This document shows, piece by piece, positions 9,137-18,560 of a stretch of DNA of 64,000 nucleotides. Both the position numbers and the translations under genes were made by a program. Source of the stretch: Jeotgalicoccus sp. (GTDB lineage Bacteria; Bacillota; Bacilli; Staphylococcales; Salinicoccaceae); the NCBI GenBank assembly GCA_003513765.1, contig DONT01000001.1, positions 43,927 to 107,926 of the forward strand, given 5' to 3'. The notes under the pieces are model-generated. The model searched no databases and was not told the origin of the DNA. It saw only the letters and a program-made list of their open reading frames with translations. The first letter of the stretch is position 1. The number at the start of each line of letters is the position of its first letter.

Positions 9137-9666
9137 CTTTAATACTTTTAATTATACTTTTAATCGGACTGATCGTCGGTTACCGGCGCGGGATTATTTT
9201 ACAGGCCCTGCATTTAATCGGTACAATATCGGCGCTCGTCATTGCTTCATTAAATTATGAAGCGCTCGGCAGCAGGTTTTATCTAGTGATGCCGTATCCG
9301 TCGACTGCACAGCTGAATCCAAATGCAGTGCTGAGCGACGTTTCAAATCTTGAATATGCATATTATTATATGTTTGCTTTCTTTCTTATTTTTATCATCA
9401 GCAAGATTATTATTCAGATTATCGTCAGCGGATTTGATTATCTGCAGCAGGTTACAACAGGCGGGCTGGTTACGAGCATCGGCGGTACAGTGCTCGGCTT
9501 AATCGAAATTGTCTACGTACTTGTTGTTATTTTATTTTTCGCTGCGACGGTTCCTTACCCGCCTGTTCAGGAAGCACTGGCTGAATCAGGCATTGCCACA
9601 TTTATAATGGAACACACATTTATAATATCGGACAAATTAATAGAATGGATACAAGTAGGGTCATAG
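9133..9666 (+). CDS. CvpA family membrane protein
   Basis: A 177-residue integral membrane protein of the CvpA family (colicin V production-like; YshB in Bacillus). Four hydrophobic segments at about residues 1-22, 28-50, 78-100 and 115-145. The first helix carries the conserved GLIVGYRRGIILQ stretch. Role poorly defined; family members are linked to envelope homeostasis. It overlaps zapA by four bases (ATGA), so the two are translationally coupled; polX follows after 28 bases. Confidence 0.85.
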   Translation: MTLILLIILLIGLIVGYRRGIILQALHLIGTISALVIASLNYEALGSRFYLVMPYPSTAQLNPNAVLSDVSNLEYAYYYMFAFFLIFIISKIIIQIIVSGFDYLQQVTTGGLVTSIGGTVLGLIEIVYVLVVILFFAATVPYPPVQEALAESGIATFIMEHTFIISDKLIEWIQVGS

Positions 9667-9694
9667 AGATATGGCTCTTTTTTTGGAGGTAGGC

Positions 9695-11407
9695 ATGAAT
9701 AAAAAAGATGTAATCAAACTGCTTGAGAAAATCGCAGTATATATGGAATTAAATTTAGAAAATCCTTTCAAAGTGTCCGCATACCGCAAGGCGGCAGCGG
9801 CTCTTGAAACTGACGGCAGAACACTCGATGAAATCCCGGATTTCAGTGAGCTTAAAGGTATCGGTAAAGGCACGAACGATGTGATCCGAGAATTTGTCGA
9901 CACAGGTCAATCCACAGTACTGAAAGAACTTGAGGATAAGGTCCCCGACGGCTTAATCCGCATGCTGAAACTGCCGACGCTCGGACCGAAGAAGATTGCT
10001 AAAATTCACGACGCACTTGGTGTCACCACGCTGGAAGATTTAAAAGCAGCGTGTGAAGCCGAGAAAGTCAGTGCGCTTTCAGGCTTCGGCAAGAAAACAG
10101 AAGAAAACATACTGAAATCGATTGAAACGGTATTAAACAGACCGGAGCGCTATCCGATTTCACGTATATTAAAATTTAAAAAAGTCATCACAGACGTCAT
10201 TGATACAATCCCGGGAGTTGAGCGCTACGACATGACGGGCAGCGGCCGCCGGACGAAAGAAACATCCAGAGATTTGGACTTTATCGTCAAAGTGGAAGAC
10301 TACGAACTGTTTACAAAAACGATGATTAATCAGAGTTTCGTAACGGACATCGTTGCACAGGGTGATAAAAAACTGTCTGTAGAAATCGAGCATGATTTCG
10401 ATGAAATTAACGTCGATTTCAGATTTGTCAACGGTGAAGAGTATATTTCAACGCTGCAGCATTTTACCGGTTCAAAAGATCATAACGTGAAGATGCGCCA
10501 GATCGCCAAAGCACGCGGTGAAAAAATTAGCGAATACGGTGTTGAGACACCGGACGGCGTGACAACGTTTGACTCGGAAGAAGCGTTTTACAACTACTTC
10601 GACCTGCCGTACATTCCGCCGTCCATGCGCGAAACAGGTAAAGAGACGGACATCGATGTCTCGGAAATCGTCAAACCCGAAGATATTAAAGGCGAACTTC
10701 ATATGCACACAGTTTACAGTGACGGCGCATACAGTGTGCGTGATATGGTGGAAGCGGCGCGCGCAATAGGCTACGACTATATCGTTATTACCGATCACTC
10801 GAAAAGTCTGCGCGTGGCGAACGGCTTAAGCGAGGAACGCCTTCTTGAGCAGCTTGCAGAAATCAGAGAAATTAATTCAGAATATGACGATATCGACGTC
10901 TACAGCGGCACTGAAATGGATATTTTAGCTGATGGGACGCTCGATTATTCAGATGAAATTCTCTCGCAGCTGGATTACGTCATTGCTGCGATTCATTCGA
11001 GTTTCCAGCAGTCGGAAGAAGAAATTATGCACCGCTTAAAATCTGCCATGGATAATCCGTACGTCCGCCATATTGCACATCCGACAGGACGCATAATTGG
11101 TGTACGTGACGGGTATCAGGTTAATATGGATGAATTATTCCGCTACGCCAAAGAAACGAATACAATATTAGAAATTAACGCCAATCCGCAGCGTCTGGAT
11201 TTATCGAGCGACGTAATTGCGAACCGCGACGTCATGTTTACAGTAAACACCGATGCGCACCATATAGACCACTTAGAGTTTATGAAATACGGTGTGGCGA
11301 CGCTGCAAAAAGCATTCGTCAAAAAATCACAGGTACTAAACACATACACAAGAGAAGAATTTAAAGCATTTATTAATAAAAGTAAGCAGAGTGATATAAA
11401 TGAATGA
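9695..11407 (+). CDS. polX: DNA polymerase/3'-5' exonuclease PolX
   Basis: A 570-residue bacterial family X DNA polymerase for gap filling in base-excision repair. Residues 1-315 are the polymerase part: two helix-hairpin-helix segments (FSELKGIGKGTNDVIREFV, near 52; LPTLGPKKIAKIHDALG, near 97) and the palm with GSGRRTKETSRDLDFIV (near 181), which carries the catalytic Asp pair. Residues 330-570 are the PHP phosphoesterase with GELHMHTVYSDG (near 332), ITDHSKS, GTEMDI and NTDAHH. The ATG at 9695 follows GGAGGT. It overlaps mutS2 by 8 bases. Bacillus has the same order. Confidence 0.93.
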   Translation: MNKKDVIKLLEKIAVYMELNLENPFKVSAYRKAAAALETDGRTLDEIPDFSELKGIGKGTNDVIREFVDTGQSTVLKELEDKVPDGLIRMLKLPTLGPKKIAKIHDALGVTTLEDLKAACEAEKVSALSGFGKKTEENILKSIETVLNRPERYPISRILKFKKVITDVIDTIPGVERYDMTGSGRRTKETSRDLDFIVKVEDYELFTKTMINQSFVTDIVAQGDKKLSVEIEHDFDEINVDFRFVNGEEYISTLQHFTGSKDHNVKMRQIAKARGEKISEYGVETPDGVTTFDSEEAFYNYFDLPYIPPSMRETGKETDIDVSEIVKPEDIKGELHMHTVYSDGAYSVRDMVEAARAIGYDYIVITDHSKSLRVANGLSEERLLEQLAEIREINSEYDDIDVYSGTEMDILADGTLDYSDEILSQLDYVIAAIHSSFQQSEEEIMHRLKSAMDNPYVRHIAHPTGRIIGVRDGYQVNMDELFRYAKETNTILEINANPQRLDLSSDVIANRDVMFTVNTDAHHIDHLEFMKYGVATLQKAFVKKSQVLNTYTREEFKAFINKSKQSDINE

Positions 11408-13727
11408 TAAAACATTCACAAAACTGGAATTCGATAAAATTCTCGAATCCGTCAAAGCATTTGCAGTCAGTGATCAGACGAAGGAGAAATTAAATTTTTC
11501 CATCGTTGAAACTGACCTGGACAAAGTAGTTAAAAACATTGAAGAATCGGACGATGCATCATCGATGCTCCGTTACCGCCACGTTGAACTCGCCGGCATC
11601 AGCGATATTAAACCGTTTGTAAAACGTGCGGAAATCGGGAGCATATTAGGTGTGAGCGATTTTAATAAAATAAAATCCTTATTAAACAGAAAGCATATGC
11701 TGCAAGGTTTAATGAACGCCTTCCAAGAAGATGAAATTTATCTGACTAACATTAAACCGTACATTTCAGAACTTGAAGATATTCATTTTCTATACAAGAG
11801 AATTACTGAAACTGTCGATGAAGTTACGGTCTTAGACCACGCATCAGCGGAACTGCTCCGCATCCGCAGAAAAATCGGCTCAGAAGAACAGAAAATCCGC
11901 GAGCGTCTCAACGATATCGTAAGAAAAAACCAGCGTAAATTAAGCGACAGTATTATTACCATGCGTAACGGACGCTACGTAATCCCGGTCAATGTGGATT
12001 ACCGCAGTGAATTTAAAGGGATTATTCACGATTCCTCACAAAGCGGCCAGACGATTTACGTCGAACCGACGGCAATCGTTGATATGACGAATAACATTAC
12101 CCGCTTAAAAGAATCCGAAGAAGCGGAAATCACAAGAATATTAAGCGCACTGACAGAACAGGTGAATGAAGTGGCAGAAGATTTATATGAACATAATATA
12201 AACCTGCACCACATTGACCTCGTCTTTGCCAAAGCGAAATACGGTGCGCATATTAAAGGGACGAAGCCGATTATTACCGATGATGAATCCATCCGTCTAA
12301 TCGGCTCCTTCCATCCCTTAATCGACAGCGAGTCAGTCGTGAAAAACGACATCGTTATCGAGCCGGAAACAAAAGCGGTTATTATTACCGGACCGAATAC
12401 CGGCGGTAAAACTGTGACGATTAAAACAGTCGGCTTATCGGTCCTAATGGCACAGGCGGGCATTCCGATTCCGGCACGTGACGGCTCATCGATTTCCGTC
12501 TTTAAAAATGTCTATGCTGATATCGGTGACGAGCAGTCGATTGAACAGTCGCTGTCGACATTCTCAAGTCATATGACAAATATTGCCGACATTCTGAAGC
12601 GTGTCGACAATGAATCACTGGTTATCTTAGATGAGCTTGGTGCGGGGACTGACCCTGAAGAGGGCGCGGCACTCGCCATCAGCATTATTGAATACCTGCT
12701 CGAAAAGGAAGCGAAAATTATTTCGACAACACACTATCCGCAGCTGAAATCATTCAGCTATACACGTGAAGACGTGATTAATGCGAGTGTTGAGTTCGAT
12801 GTGAGCACTTTATCGCCGACCTACAGATTATTAATGGGGATTCCCGGAAGATCAAACGCCTTTGAGATTTCCAATAAGCTCGGGCTCGACCTCGGCGTAA
12901 TCGAACGTGCAAGAAGCTTAACCGGACAGGACAATATGGAAGTTAACGAGATGATTACAGCGCTCGAACGCCATACGACGTCAGCGCGTGAACACGAACA
13001 GGAGACGCATGACTTGATGCGTGAAGCACAAAAGCTGCAGAAAGAACTTGCAGCGAACAATGAACAGTTCGCTAAATATAAAGAAAAACTGATCCAAAAT
13101 GCCCAGGATGAGGCAAACCGTATCGTTAAACAGCGCGAGCTTGAAGCGGCGGAAATTATTAAAGAACTTGAAATGATGAAGGAGCTTGGTGCCGACAGCA
13201 TCCAGGAACACGAGCTTATTAACGCTAAAAAAGAATTATCCGACAGCTATTATGCTCGTGATATTAAGAAAGACGTCCGCAACGAAAAAGTTGAAACGCT
13301 CGCTGTCGGCGATGAAGTCGATGTGCTGACTTACGGACAAAAAGGTGAGATTATCGCCCTCAACGATGATGAAGTCACAGTGCAGATGGGCATTATTAAA
13401 ATGAAGCTCGACAAGTCCGAAGTGAAAAAACGGAAAGCTAAAAAAGCACAGAAACCTGTAACCATCCGTCAAAATAAAACACATGTCAACCGCACGCTCG
13501 ATCTGCGCGGTGAACGTTATGAAGACGCGTTAATCCGCCTCGAGCACTATCTCGATCAGGTCCTGCTGTCGAACTTCTCTGATGTAGAGATTATTCACGG
13601 TAAAGGAACGGGAGCATTGCAAAAAGGCGTGCAGCAGTATTTAAAACGCCACCCGAAAGTATCATCATTCAGAGGCGGCATGCCGAGTGAAGGCGGCTTC
13701 GGTGTGACGATAGTCGAAATGAAGTAG
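11400..13727 (+). CDS. mutS2: Endonuclease MutS2
   Basis: A 775-residue MutS2, close to the usual 780-790. It lacks the mismatch-recognition domain of MutS and begins with the core/lever part. The ATPase has GPNTGGKTVTIK (Walker A, near 331), DELGAGTDPEEG (Walker B, near 410) and STTHYPQLK (near 440). A coiled-coil clamp rich in Glu/Lys/Ala follows (500-600), then a KOW-like segment (640-670) and a C-terminal Smr nuclease domain (700-775, LDLRGERYEDA and HGKGTGALQKGV). Roles: suppression of homologous recombination and rescue of collided ribosomes. The ATG overlaps the polX end; its ribosome site is weak, fitting coupling. Confidence 0.95.
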   Translation: MNDKTFTKLEFDKILESVKAFAVSDQTKEKLNFSIVETDLDKVVKNIEESDDASSMLRYRHVELAGISDIKPFVKRAEIGSILGVSDFNKIKSLLNRKHMLQGLMNAFQEDEIYLTNIKPYISELEDIHFLYKRITETVDEVTVLDHASAELLRIRRKIGSEEQKIRERLNDIVRKNQRKLSDSIITMRNGRYVIPVNVDYRSEFKGIIHDSSQSGQTIYVEPTAIVDMTNNITRLKESEEAEITRILSALTEQVNEVAEDLYEHNINLHHIDLVFAKAKYGAHIKGTKPIITDDESIRLIGSFHPLIDSESVVKNDIVIEPETKAVIITGPNTGGKTVTIKTVGLSVLMAQAGIPIPARDGSSISVFKNVYADIGDEQSIEQSLSTFSSHMTNIADILKRVDNESLVILDELGAGTDPEEGAALAISIIEYLLEKEAKIISTTHYPQLKSFSYTREDVINASVEFDVSTLSPTYRLLMGIPGRSNAFEISNKLGLDLGVIERARSLTGQDNMEVNEMITALERHTTSAREHEQETHDLMREAQKLQKELAANNEQFAKYKEKLIQNAQDEANRIVKQRELEAAEIIKELEMMKELGADSIQEHELINAKKELSDSYYARDIKKDVRNEKVETLAVGDEVDVLTYGQKGEIIALNDDEVTVQMGIIKMKLDKSEVKKRKAKKAQKPVTIRQNKTHVNRTLDLRGERYEDALIRLEHYLDQVLLSNFSDVEIIHGKGTGALQKGVQQYLKRHPKVSSFRGGMPSEGGFGVTIVEMK

Positions 13728-13835
13728 GTGATTCAGCTGGATAACTTTGATATGTACAAACTCGCGAAGGTACTTATAGTCATCAGTGTGATAATGTTTA
13801 TAAGCGGCATTGTCTATCTGATGTATTTCACTTAA
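13728..13835 (+). CDS. Possible 35-residue small membrane protein
   Basis: A short ORF starts with GTG directly after the mutS2 stop, in the same frame, and encodes one hydrophobic helix (about residues 14-33, KVLIVISVIMFISGIVYLMY). AGGTG at the end of mutS2 may act as ribosome site for a start slightly further in; an internal ATG at residue 9 is the other choice. It is unrecognised. A membrane-helix composition and a stop just before the trxA promoter make it more than a random reading frame, but the evidence is thin. Confidence 0.4.
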   Translation: MIQLDNFDMYKLAKVLIVISVIMFISGIVYLMYFT

Positions 13836-13844
13836 GCAATACCG

Positions 13845-13873
13845 TTGAGTGACAAAATGAATTGTTGTATAAT
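13845..13873 (+). promoter_or_regulatory. Sigma-A promoter of trxA
   Basis: TTGAGT at 13845-13850, 17-bp spacer, TATAAT at 13868-13873, 32 bp before the trxA start. Confidence 0.85.
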
Positions 13874-13904
13874 AAAAGCAATACAAAAATGGAGGTAGTT
13901 TTAT

Positions 13905-14219
13905 ATGGCATTATATGATGTGAACGATGCAGGATTTAAAGAAGAAGTTGGTAGTGGACTTACATTAGTAGACTTTTGGGCACCATGGTGCGGGCCTTGT
14001 AAAATGATCGCTCCAATCCTTGAAGAATTAGCTCCTGAAGTTGAAGGTAAAGCTAACATTGCTAAATTAAACGTTGATGATAACCAAGCTACAGCAAGCG
14101 AGTACGAAGTGATGAGTATTCCAACTTTAATTCTTTTCAAAGACGGCGAGCCTGTTGATAAAGTTGTTGGATTCCAGCCTAAAGAGCAGCTTGCTGCATT
14201 AATAGAAAAACACGCTTAA
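13905..14219 (+). CDS. trxA: Thioredoxin
   Basis: A 104-residue cytosolic thiol-disulfide oxidoreductase. The active site WAPWCGPCKM lies at residues 26-35 and the cis-Pro loop MSIPTLILF near residue 70. GGAGG precedes the ATG. It has its own consensus promoter and a strong terminator, and its codon choice (many GCT, GTT and CTT codons) looks more biased than that of neighbouring repair genes, which fits high expression. Confidence 0.97.
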   Translation: MALYDVNDAGFKEEVGSGLTLVDFWAPWCGPCKMIAPILEELAPEVEGKANIAKLNVDDNQATASEYEVMSIPTLILFKDGEPVDKVVGFQPKEQLAALIEKHA

Positions 14220-14227
14220 TCTTTTAA

Positions 14228-14252
14228 AGCCGCCATTTTGGCGGCTTTTTTT
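14228..14252 (+). terminator. Terminator of trxA
   Basis: AGCCGCC / GGCGGCT stem with a 5-nt loop, followed by T7. uvrC starts only 19 bases later. Confidence 0.93.
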
Positions 14253-14270
14253 ATGAAGAAGGGATGAATC

Positions 14271-16046
14271 ATGTCAGAACTTAAACTGAAACTGTCAGTC
14301 CTGCCCGTCGAGCCGGGCTGTTATTTAATGAAAAATAGCGACGGCGAGATTATTTATGTGGGCAAGGCGAAAAATCTCAGAAACAGGGTGCGCTCGTACT
14401 TTACCGGTGCACATGATGAGAAAACGATGCGCCTCGTGGCCGATATCGTCGACTTTGACTTTATCGTTACACAGTCGGAAGTCGAATCGCTGCTTCTGGA
14501 GAATACATTAATTAAAAAACATCTTCCGAGATATAATATTTTATTAAAAGACGATAAAAGTTATCCGTTTATTAAAATCACCAGGGAAAAACATCCGAAA
14601 CTCGTCGTGACGCGCACCGTTAAGCCGAAGACGGGCAAATACTTCGGACCCTATCCGAACGCCTACAGCGCGCATGAAACGAAAAAACTGCTGGACCGTA
14701 TTTATCCGCTTAGAAAATGTAACGTCATGCCGGACAAATTATGTCTGTATTATCATATCGGCCAGTGTTTAGGCCCGTGCGTCTTCAATGTTTCAGACGA
14801 ACAAAACCAGCAGATGATTGACGGCATCACTAACTTTTTAAACGGCGAAACTGATGGGGTAGTCGCGGAGCTGAAAGAAAAAATGCACGCTGCCGCAGAA
14901 GAACTCGAGTTTGAAAAAGCGAAAGAATACCGCGATTTAATGGGGCACATTGAAAATACTATGCTGAAGCAGAACATGCTGACAGCAGATATGACCGCAC
15001 GCGACTGCTTCGGCTACGCTGTCGATAACGGCTGGATGTCGGTGTCAGTACTCTTCATTAGAAGCGGTAAATTAATCGAGAAAAAAGCAGAAATGTTTCC
15101 GATGAACGACTCGGCAGAAGAAGAGTTTTTCAGATTTATCGTGCAGTTCTATGATCTCAGCTCAAATCTGATGCCGAAAGAAGTGCATATTCCGAAAGAA
15201 TTCAACGTTAAACTGCTGGACGAAGCACTGCCGGCAAAAGTGAAGGCGCCGTCGCGCGGTGCCAAGCGTGAAATGGTGGAGCTTGCGTCGAAAAATGCGA
15301 GCATTGCCGCGGATAATAAATTTGAAATGATTGCAAGAGACGAAGCGCGGACGATTAAAGCGATTGAAACGCTCGGTGATATTATGAATATCGAAACGCC
15401 GCGCCGCATTGAAGCGTTCGATAACTCAAATATTCAGGGCGTGGACCCGGTCAGTGTGATGGTGTCGTTTATCGACGGCAAACCATCGAAAAAAGATTAC
15501 CGTAAATATAAAATTAAAACGGTTAAAGGTCCCGATGACTATGCGTCCATGGCTGAAGCTGTCAGACGCCGCTATACGCGCGTTCTAAAAGAAGGACTGC
15601 CGCTGCCGGACCTGATTATCGTCGACGGGGCAGTCGGTCATATGAACACGGTCAAAAACGTGCTCTTAAATGAACTGTCGCTCGATATCCCGGTGGCCGG
15701 TCTTGCGAAAAACGATAAGCACGCAACGGCGGAACTGCTCTACGGTGATCCGGCAGAAATTGTGCCGATGAAAAAAAACTCGCAGAGCTTTTATCTCTTA
15801 CAGCGGATTCAGGATGAAGTGCACCGTTTCGCAATTTCCTTTCATAGAAACACACGCCGGAAAACGTCGATTGTATCCCAGCTTGATAATATCGAAGGCG
15901 TGGGTCCTACTCGGAAACGAAAATTACTTTCAAAATTCGGTTCAATCAAAAGAATGAAGGAAAAGAATGTGAGTGATTTCACAGAGATAGGCATCCCAAA
16001 AAATGTAGCAGAAAATATAGTTAGAAAACTAAGCGAACAGGCATAA
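14271..16046 (+). CDS. uvrC: Excinuclease ABC subunit C
   Basis: A 591-residue UvrC, normal length. Residues 14-95 are the GIY-YIG nuclease (PGCYLMKNSDGEIIYVGKAK; YVGKAKNLRNRVRSYF), making the 3' incision. A cysteine group (near 144-165) and a UVR motif for UvrB contact (near 200-235, ELEFEKAKEYRDLM) follow. The RNase H-like 5' nuclease occupies 380-540 (EAFDNSNIQG, LIIVDGAVGH). The C-terminal helix-hairpin-helix domain is at 545-590 (IEGVGPTRKRKLLSKFGS). It starts at ATG 14271 just beyond the trxA terminator. Confidence 0.96.
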   Translation: MSELKLKLSVLPVEPGCYLMKNSDGEIIYVGKAKNLRNRVRSYFTGAHDEKTMRLVADIVDFDFIVTQSEVESLLLENTLIKKHLPRYNILLKDDKSYPFIKITREKHPKLVVTRTVKPKTGKYFGPYPNAYSAHETKKLLDRIYPLRKCNVMPDKLCLYYHIGQCLGPCVFNVSDEQNQQMIDGITNFLNGETDGVVAELKEKMHAAAEELEFEKAKEYRDLMGHIENTMLKQNMLTADMTARDCFGYAVDNGWMSVSVLFIRSGKLIEKKAEMFPMNDSAEEEFFRFIVQFYDLSSNLMPKEVHIPKEFNVKLLDEALPAKVKAPSRGAKREMVELASKNASIAADNKFEMIARDEARTIKAIETLGDIMNIETPRRIEAFDNSNIQGVDPVSVMVSFIDGKPSKKDYRKYKIKTVKGPDDYASMAEAVRRRYTRVLKEGLPLPDLIIVDGAVGHMNTVKNVLLNELSLDIPVAGLAKNDKHATAELLYGDPAEIVPMKKNSQSFYLLQRIQDEVHRFAISFHRNTRRKTSIVSQLDNIEGVGPTRKRKLLSKFGSIKRMKEKNVSDFTEIGIPKNVAENIVRKLSEQA

Positions 16047-16089
16047 TGGTACGAATGTATAATTAAAGTGTAAAAGATTAAACGCTGTC

Positions 16090-16118
16090 TTGATTTGTAA
16101 AATTATTACGGGTAAAAT
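16090..16118 (+). promoter_or_regulatory. Probable promoter of sdhCAB
   Basis: TTGATT at 16090-16095, 17-bp spacer, TAAAAT at 16113-16118, 42 bp before sdhC. Confidence 0.65.
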
Positions 16119-16159
16119 AAGAGTTAAAGTTTGTTGAAAAATAGTTAGGGGGGTCTTTT

Positions 16160-16771
16160 GTGTCGAATCAAGATTCAGGGTTTTACATTCGCAGATTACA
16201 TTCATTGCTCGGAGTTATTCCGCTGGGAGTTTTCTTAATCCAGCATTTGCTTGTTAACTTTACGGCTACATACAGTGAGGAAGCATTCAACTTCGCTGCA
16301 GGTATTATGGGTAACCTGCCGTTCGTTATTCTGCTTGAAATTTTCATCATTTACTTACCAATTCTGTTCCACGGTATCTACGGTATTTATATCGCTTTTA
16401 CTGCTAAAAATAATGTGGGCAGATACGGAACATACCGTAACTGGATGTTCGTGCTTCAAAGAATTTCAGGTGTAGTTGCGTTTATCTTTATCGCAGTGCA
16501 CGTCTACCAGACGCGTTTCCAGGTATTCTTAGGTGAAGAAGTAAACTTCCAAATGGTAGAGCAGATTGTTGCGAATCCATTCTGGTTAGTATTTTGGCTA
16601 GTCGGTGTAATTGCGACGGTATTCCATTTTGCTAACGGTTTATGGACGTTCATGATTACTTGGGGAATTACACAATCAGCAAAATCACAGCAGATTATGA
16701 GTTATGTAGCAATTTTAGTTTTCTTAGCAATTTCTACAATCGGAGTCATGGCAATCTTAGCGTTTGTATAA
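16160..16771 (+). CDS. sdhC: Succinate dehydrogenase cytochrome b558 subunit
   Basis: A 203-residue, five-helix membrane anchor of complex II, the Bacillus-type single-subunit diheme cytochrome b558. Four His in membrane context fit the two haem ligand pairs: H29 (FLIQHLLVN), ILFHGIYG (near 73), FIAVHVYQT (near 114) and TVFHFANG (near 156). It hands electrons from SdhB to menaquinone. The GTG start at 16160 follows a GGGGGGT ribosome site. sdhA follows after 14 bases. Confidence 0.93.
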   Translation: MSNQDSGFYIRRLHSLLGVIPLGVFLIQHLLVNFTATYSEEAFNFAAGIMGNLPFVILLEIFIIYLPILFHGIYGIYIAFTAKNNVGRYGTYRNWMFVLQRISGVVAFIFIAVHVYQTRFQVFLGEEVNFQMVEQIVANPFWLVFWLVGVIATVFHFANGLWTFMITWGITQSAKSQQIMSYVAILVFLAISTIGVMAILAFV

Positions 16772-16785
16772 AAGGAGTGTAAATA

Positions 16786-18537
16786 ATGGCGGATAATAAA
16801 GTAATTGTTGTCGGCGGAGGTCTCGCTGGTTTAATGGCAACAATCAAAGCAGCAGAATCTGGTGCTAACATAGATCTATTTTCAATCGTTCCGGTTAAAC
16901 GTTCACACTCAGTGTGTGCACAGGGCGGAATTAACGGTGCAGTAAATACAAAAGGTGAGGGCGACTCACCTTCAATCCACTTTGACGATACAGTATACGG
17001 CGGAGACTTTTTAGCGAATCAGCCGCCTGTTAAAGCAATGACGGACGCAGCACCTGAAATTATTCACCTGCTTGACCGTATGGGTGTAATGTTCAACAGA
17101 ACACCTGAAGGTTTGCTCGACTTCAGACGTTTCGGCGGAACGCTTTTCCACCGTACAGCATATGCAGGTGCAACAACTGGCCAGCAGTTACTGTATGCAC
17201 TTGATGAGCAGGTAAGAAGCTTTGAAGTTAAAGGACAAGTCGACAAGTACGAAGGCTGGGAATTCCTTGGTGTTATCGTAGACGACGAAGGCAGAGCACG
17301 CGGTATTACAGCTCAAGAAATCACAAGCGGAGAAATTAAAACTTTCAAAGCTGACGCTGTAATTATGGCGACAGGCGGCCCTGGTATTATCTTCGGTAAA
17401 TCGACGAACTCGATGATTAACACAGGATCAGCGGCTTCAATTGTTTATCAGCAGGGTGCAGTGTACGCGAACGGTGAATTCATTCAAATTCACCCGACAG
17501 CAATTCCCGGAGACGATAAACTTCGTCTGATGAGTGAATCTGCACGTGGAGAAGGCGGACGTGTCTGGACTTATAAAGACGGCAAGCCCTGGTACTTCCT
17601 TGAGGAAAAATATCCGGACTACGGTAACTTAGTACCCCGCGATATCGCAACACGTGAAATTTTTGACGTGTGTGTCAACCAGAAGCTCGGCATCAACGGT
17701 GAAAACATGGTTTACCTTGATTTATCACATAAAGATTCGCACGAACTCGATGTAAAACTCGGCGGGATTATTGAAATATACGAGAAATTTACAGGCGACG
17801 ACCCGCGTAAAGTTCCGATGAAGATCTTCCCGGCAGTACACTATTCAATGGGCGGTCTGTACGTAGACTACGACCAGATGACGTCAATTCCGGGCTTATT
17901 TGCAGCAGGAGAATGTGATTACTCACAGCACGGCGGAAACCGCTTAGGTGCCAACTCATTACTGTCGGCAATTTACGGCGGAATGGTTGCAGGACCAAAC
18001 GCAATAGAATATGTAAAAGGACTTGAGACTTCTTACGAAGATCTTGACGAGTCACTTTACGAAAGACATGCTCAAGTTGAGCAGGAGAAATTCGACAACA
18101 TTCTTGCTATGGACGGTACGGAAAACGCGTACGTCATCCATAAAGAACTTGGAGAAATCATGACGGCTAACGTAACAGTTGTACGTCATAACGATAAATT
18201 GCTTGAAACTGACAAGAAAATCTTAGAGTTAATGGAACGCTACAAAAAGATCAACATTAACGACACTAAGAAATGGAGTAACCAGGCGGCATTCTTTACT
18301 CGCCAGTTATGGAACATGCTTGTTCTTGCACGTGTTATTACAATCGGTGCTTACAACAGAAACGAATCACGCGGTGCACATTACAAACCGGACTTCCCGG
18401 AACGTAATGACGAAGAATGGCTGAAAACAACTAAAGCATACTTTGAAGGCCCAACTGAAGCGCCGAGATTCGAATACGAAGACGTTGACGTAAGCTTAAT
18501 TCCGCCGCGTATTCGTGACTATTCAGCTAAACATTAG
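16786..18537 (+). CDS. sdhA: Succinate dehydrogenase flavoprotein subunit
   Basis: A 583-residue catalytic subunit oxidising succinate to fumarate. The FAD dinucleotide fold is at the N-terminus (VVGGGLAGLMATIKAAESG), the covalent FAD His in RSHSVCAQGGINGA (near 40-50), and active-site segments HPTAIPGDDKLRLMSESARGEGG (near 238-260) and HYSMGGLYVD (near 350) are intact. AAAGGAG lies before the ATG. Middle gene of sdhCAB. Confidence 0.97.
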   Translation: MADNKVIVVGGGLAGLMATIKAAESGANIDLFSIVPVKRSHSVCAQGGINGAVNTKGEGDSPSIHFDDTVYGGDFLANQPPVKAMTDAAPEIIHLLDRMGVMFNRTPEGLLDFRRFGGTLFHRTAYAGATTGQQLLYALDEQVRSFEVKGQVDKYEGWEFLGVIVDDEGRARGITAQEITSGEIKTFKADAVIMATGGPGIIFGKSTNSMINTGSAASIVYQQGAVYANGEFIQIHPTAIPGDDKLRLMSESARGEGGRVWTYKDGKPWYFLEEKYPDYGNLVPRDIATREIFDVCVNQKLGINGENMVYLDLSHKDSHELDVKLGGIIEIYEKFTGDDPRKVPMKIFPAVHYSMGGLYVDYDQMTSIPGLFAAGECDYSQHGGNRLGANSLLSAIYGGMVAGPNAIEYVKGLETSYEDLDESLYERHAQVEQEKFDNILAMDGTENAYVIHKELGEIMTANVTVVRHNDKLLETDKKILELMERYKKININDTKKWSNQAAFFTRQLWNMLVLARVITIGAYNRNESRGAHYKPDFPERNDEEWLKTTKAYFEGPTEAPRFEYEDVDVSLIPPRIRDYSAKH

Positions 18538-18560
18538 TAGAAGGGGATGGCAAAATTTAA

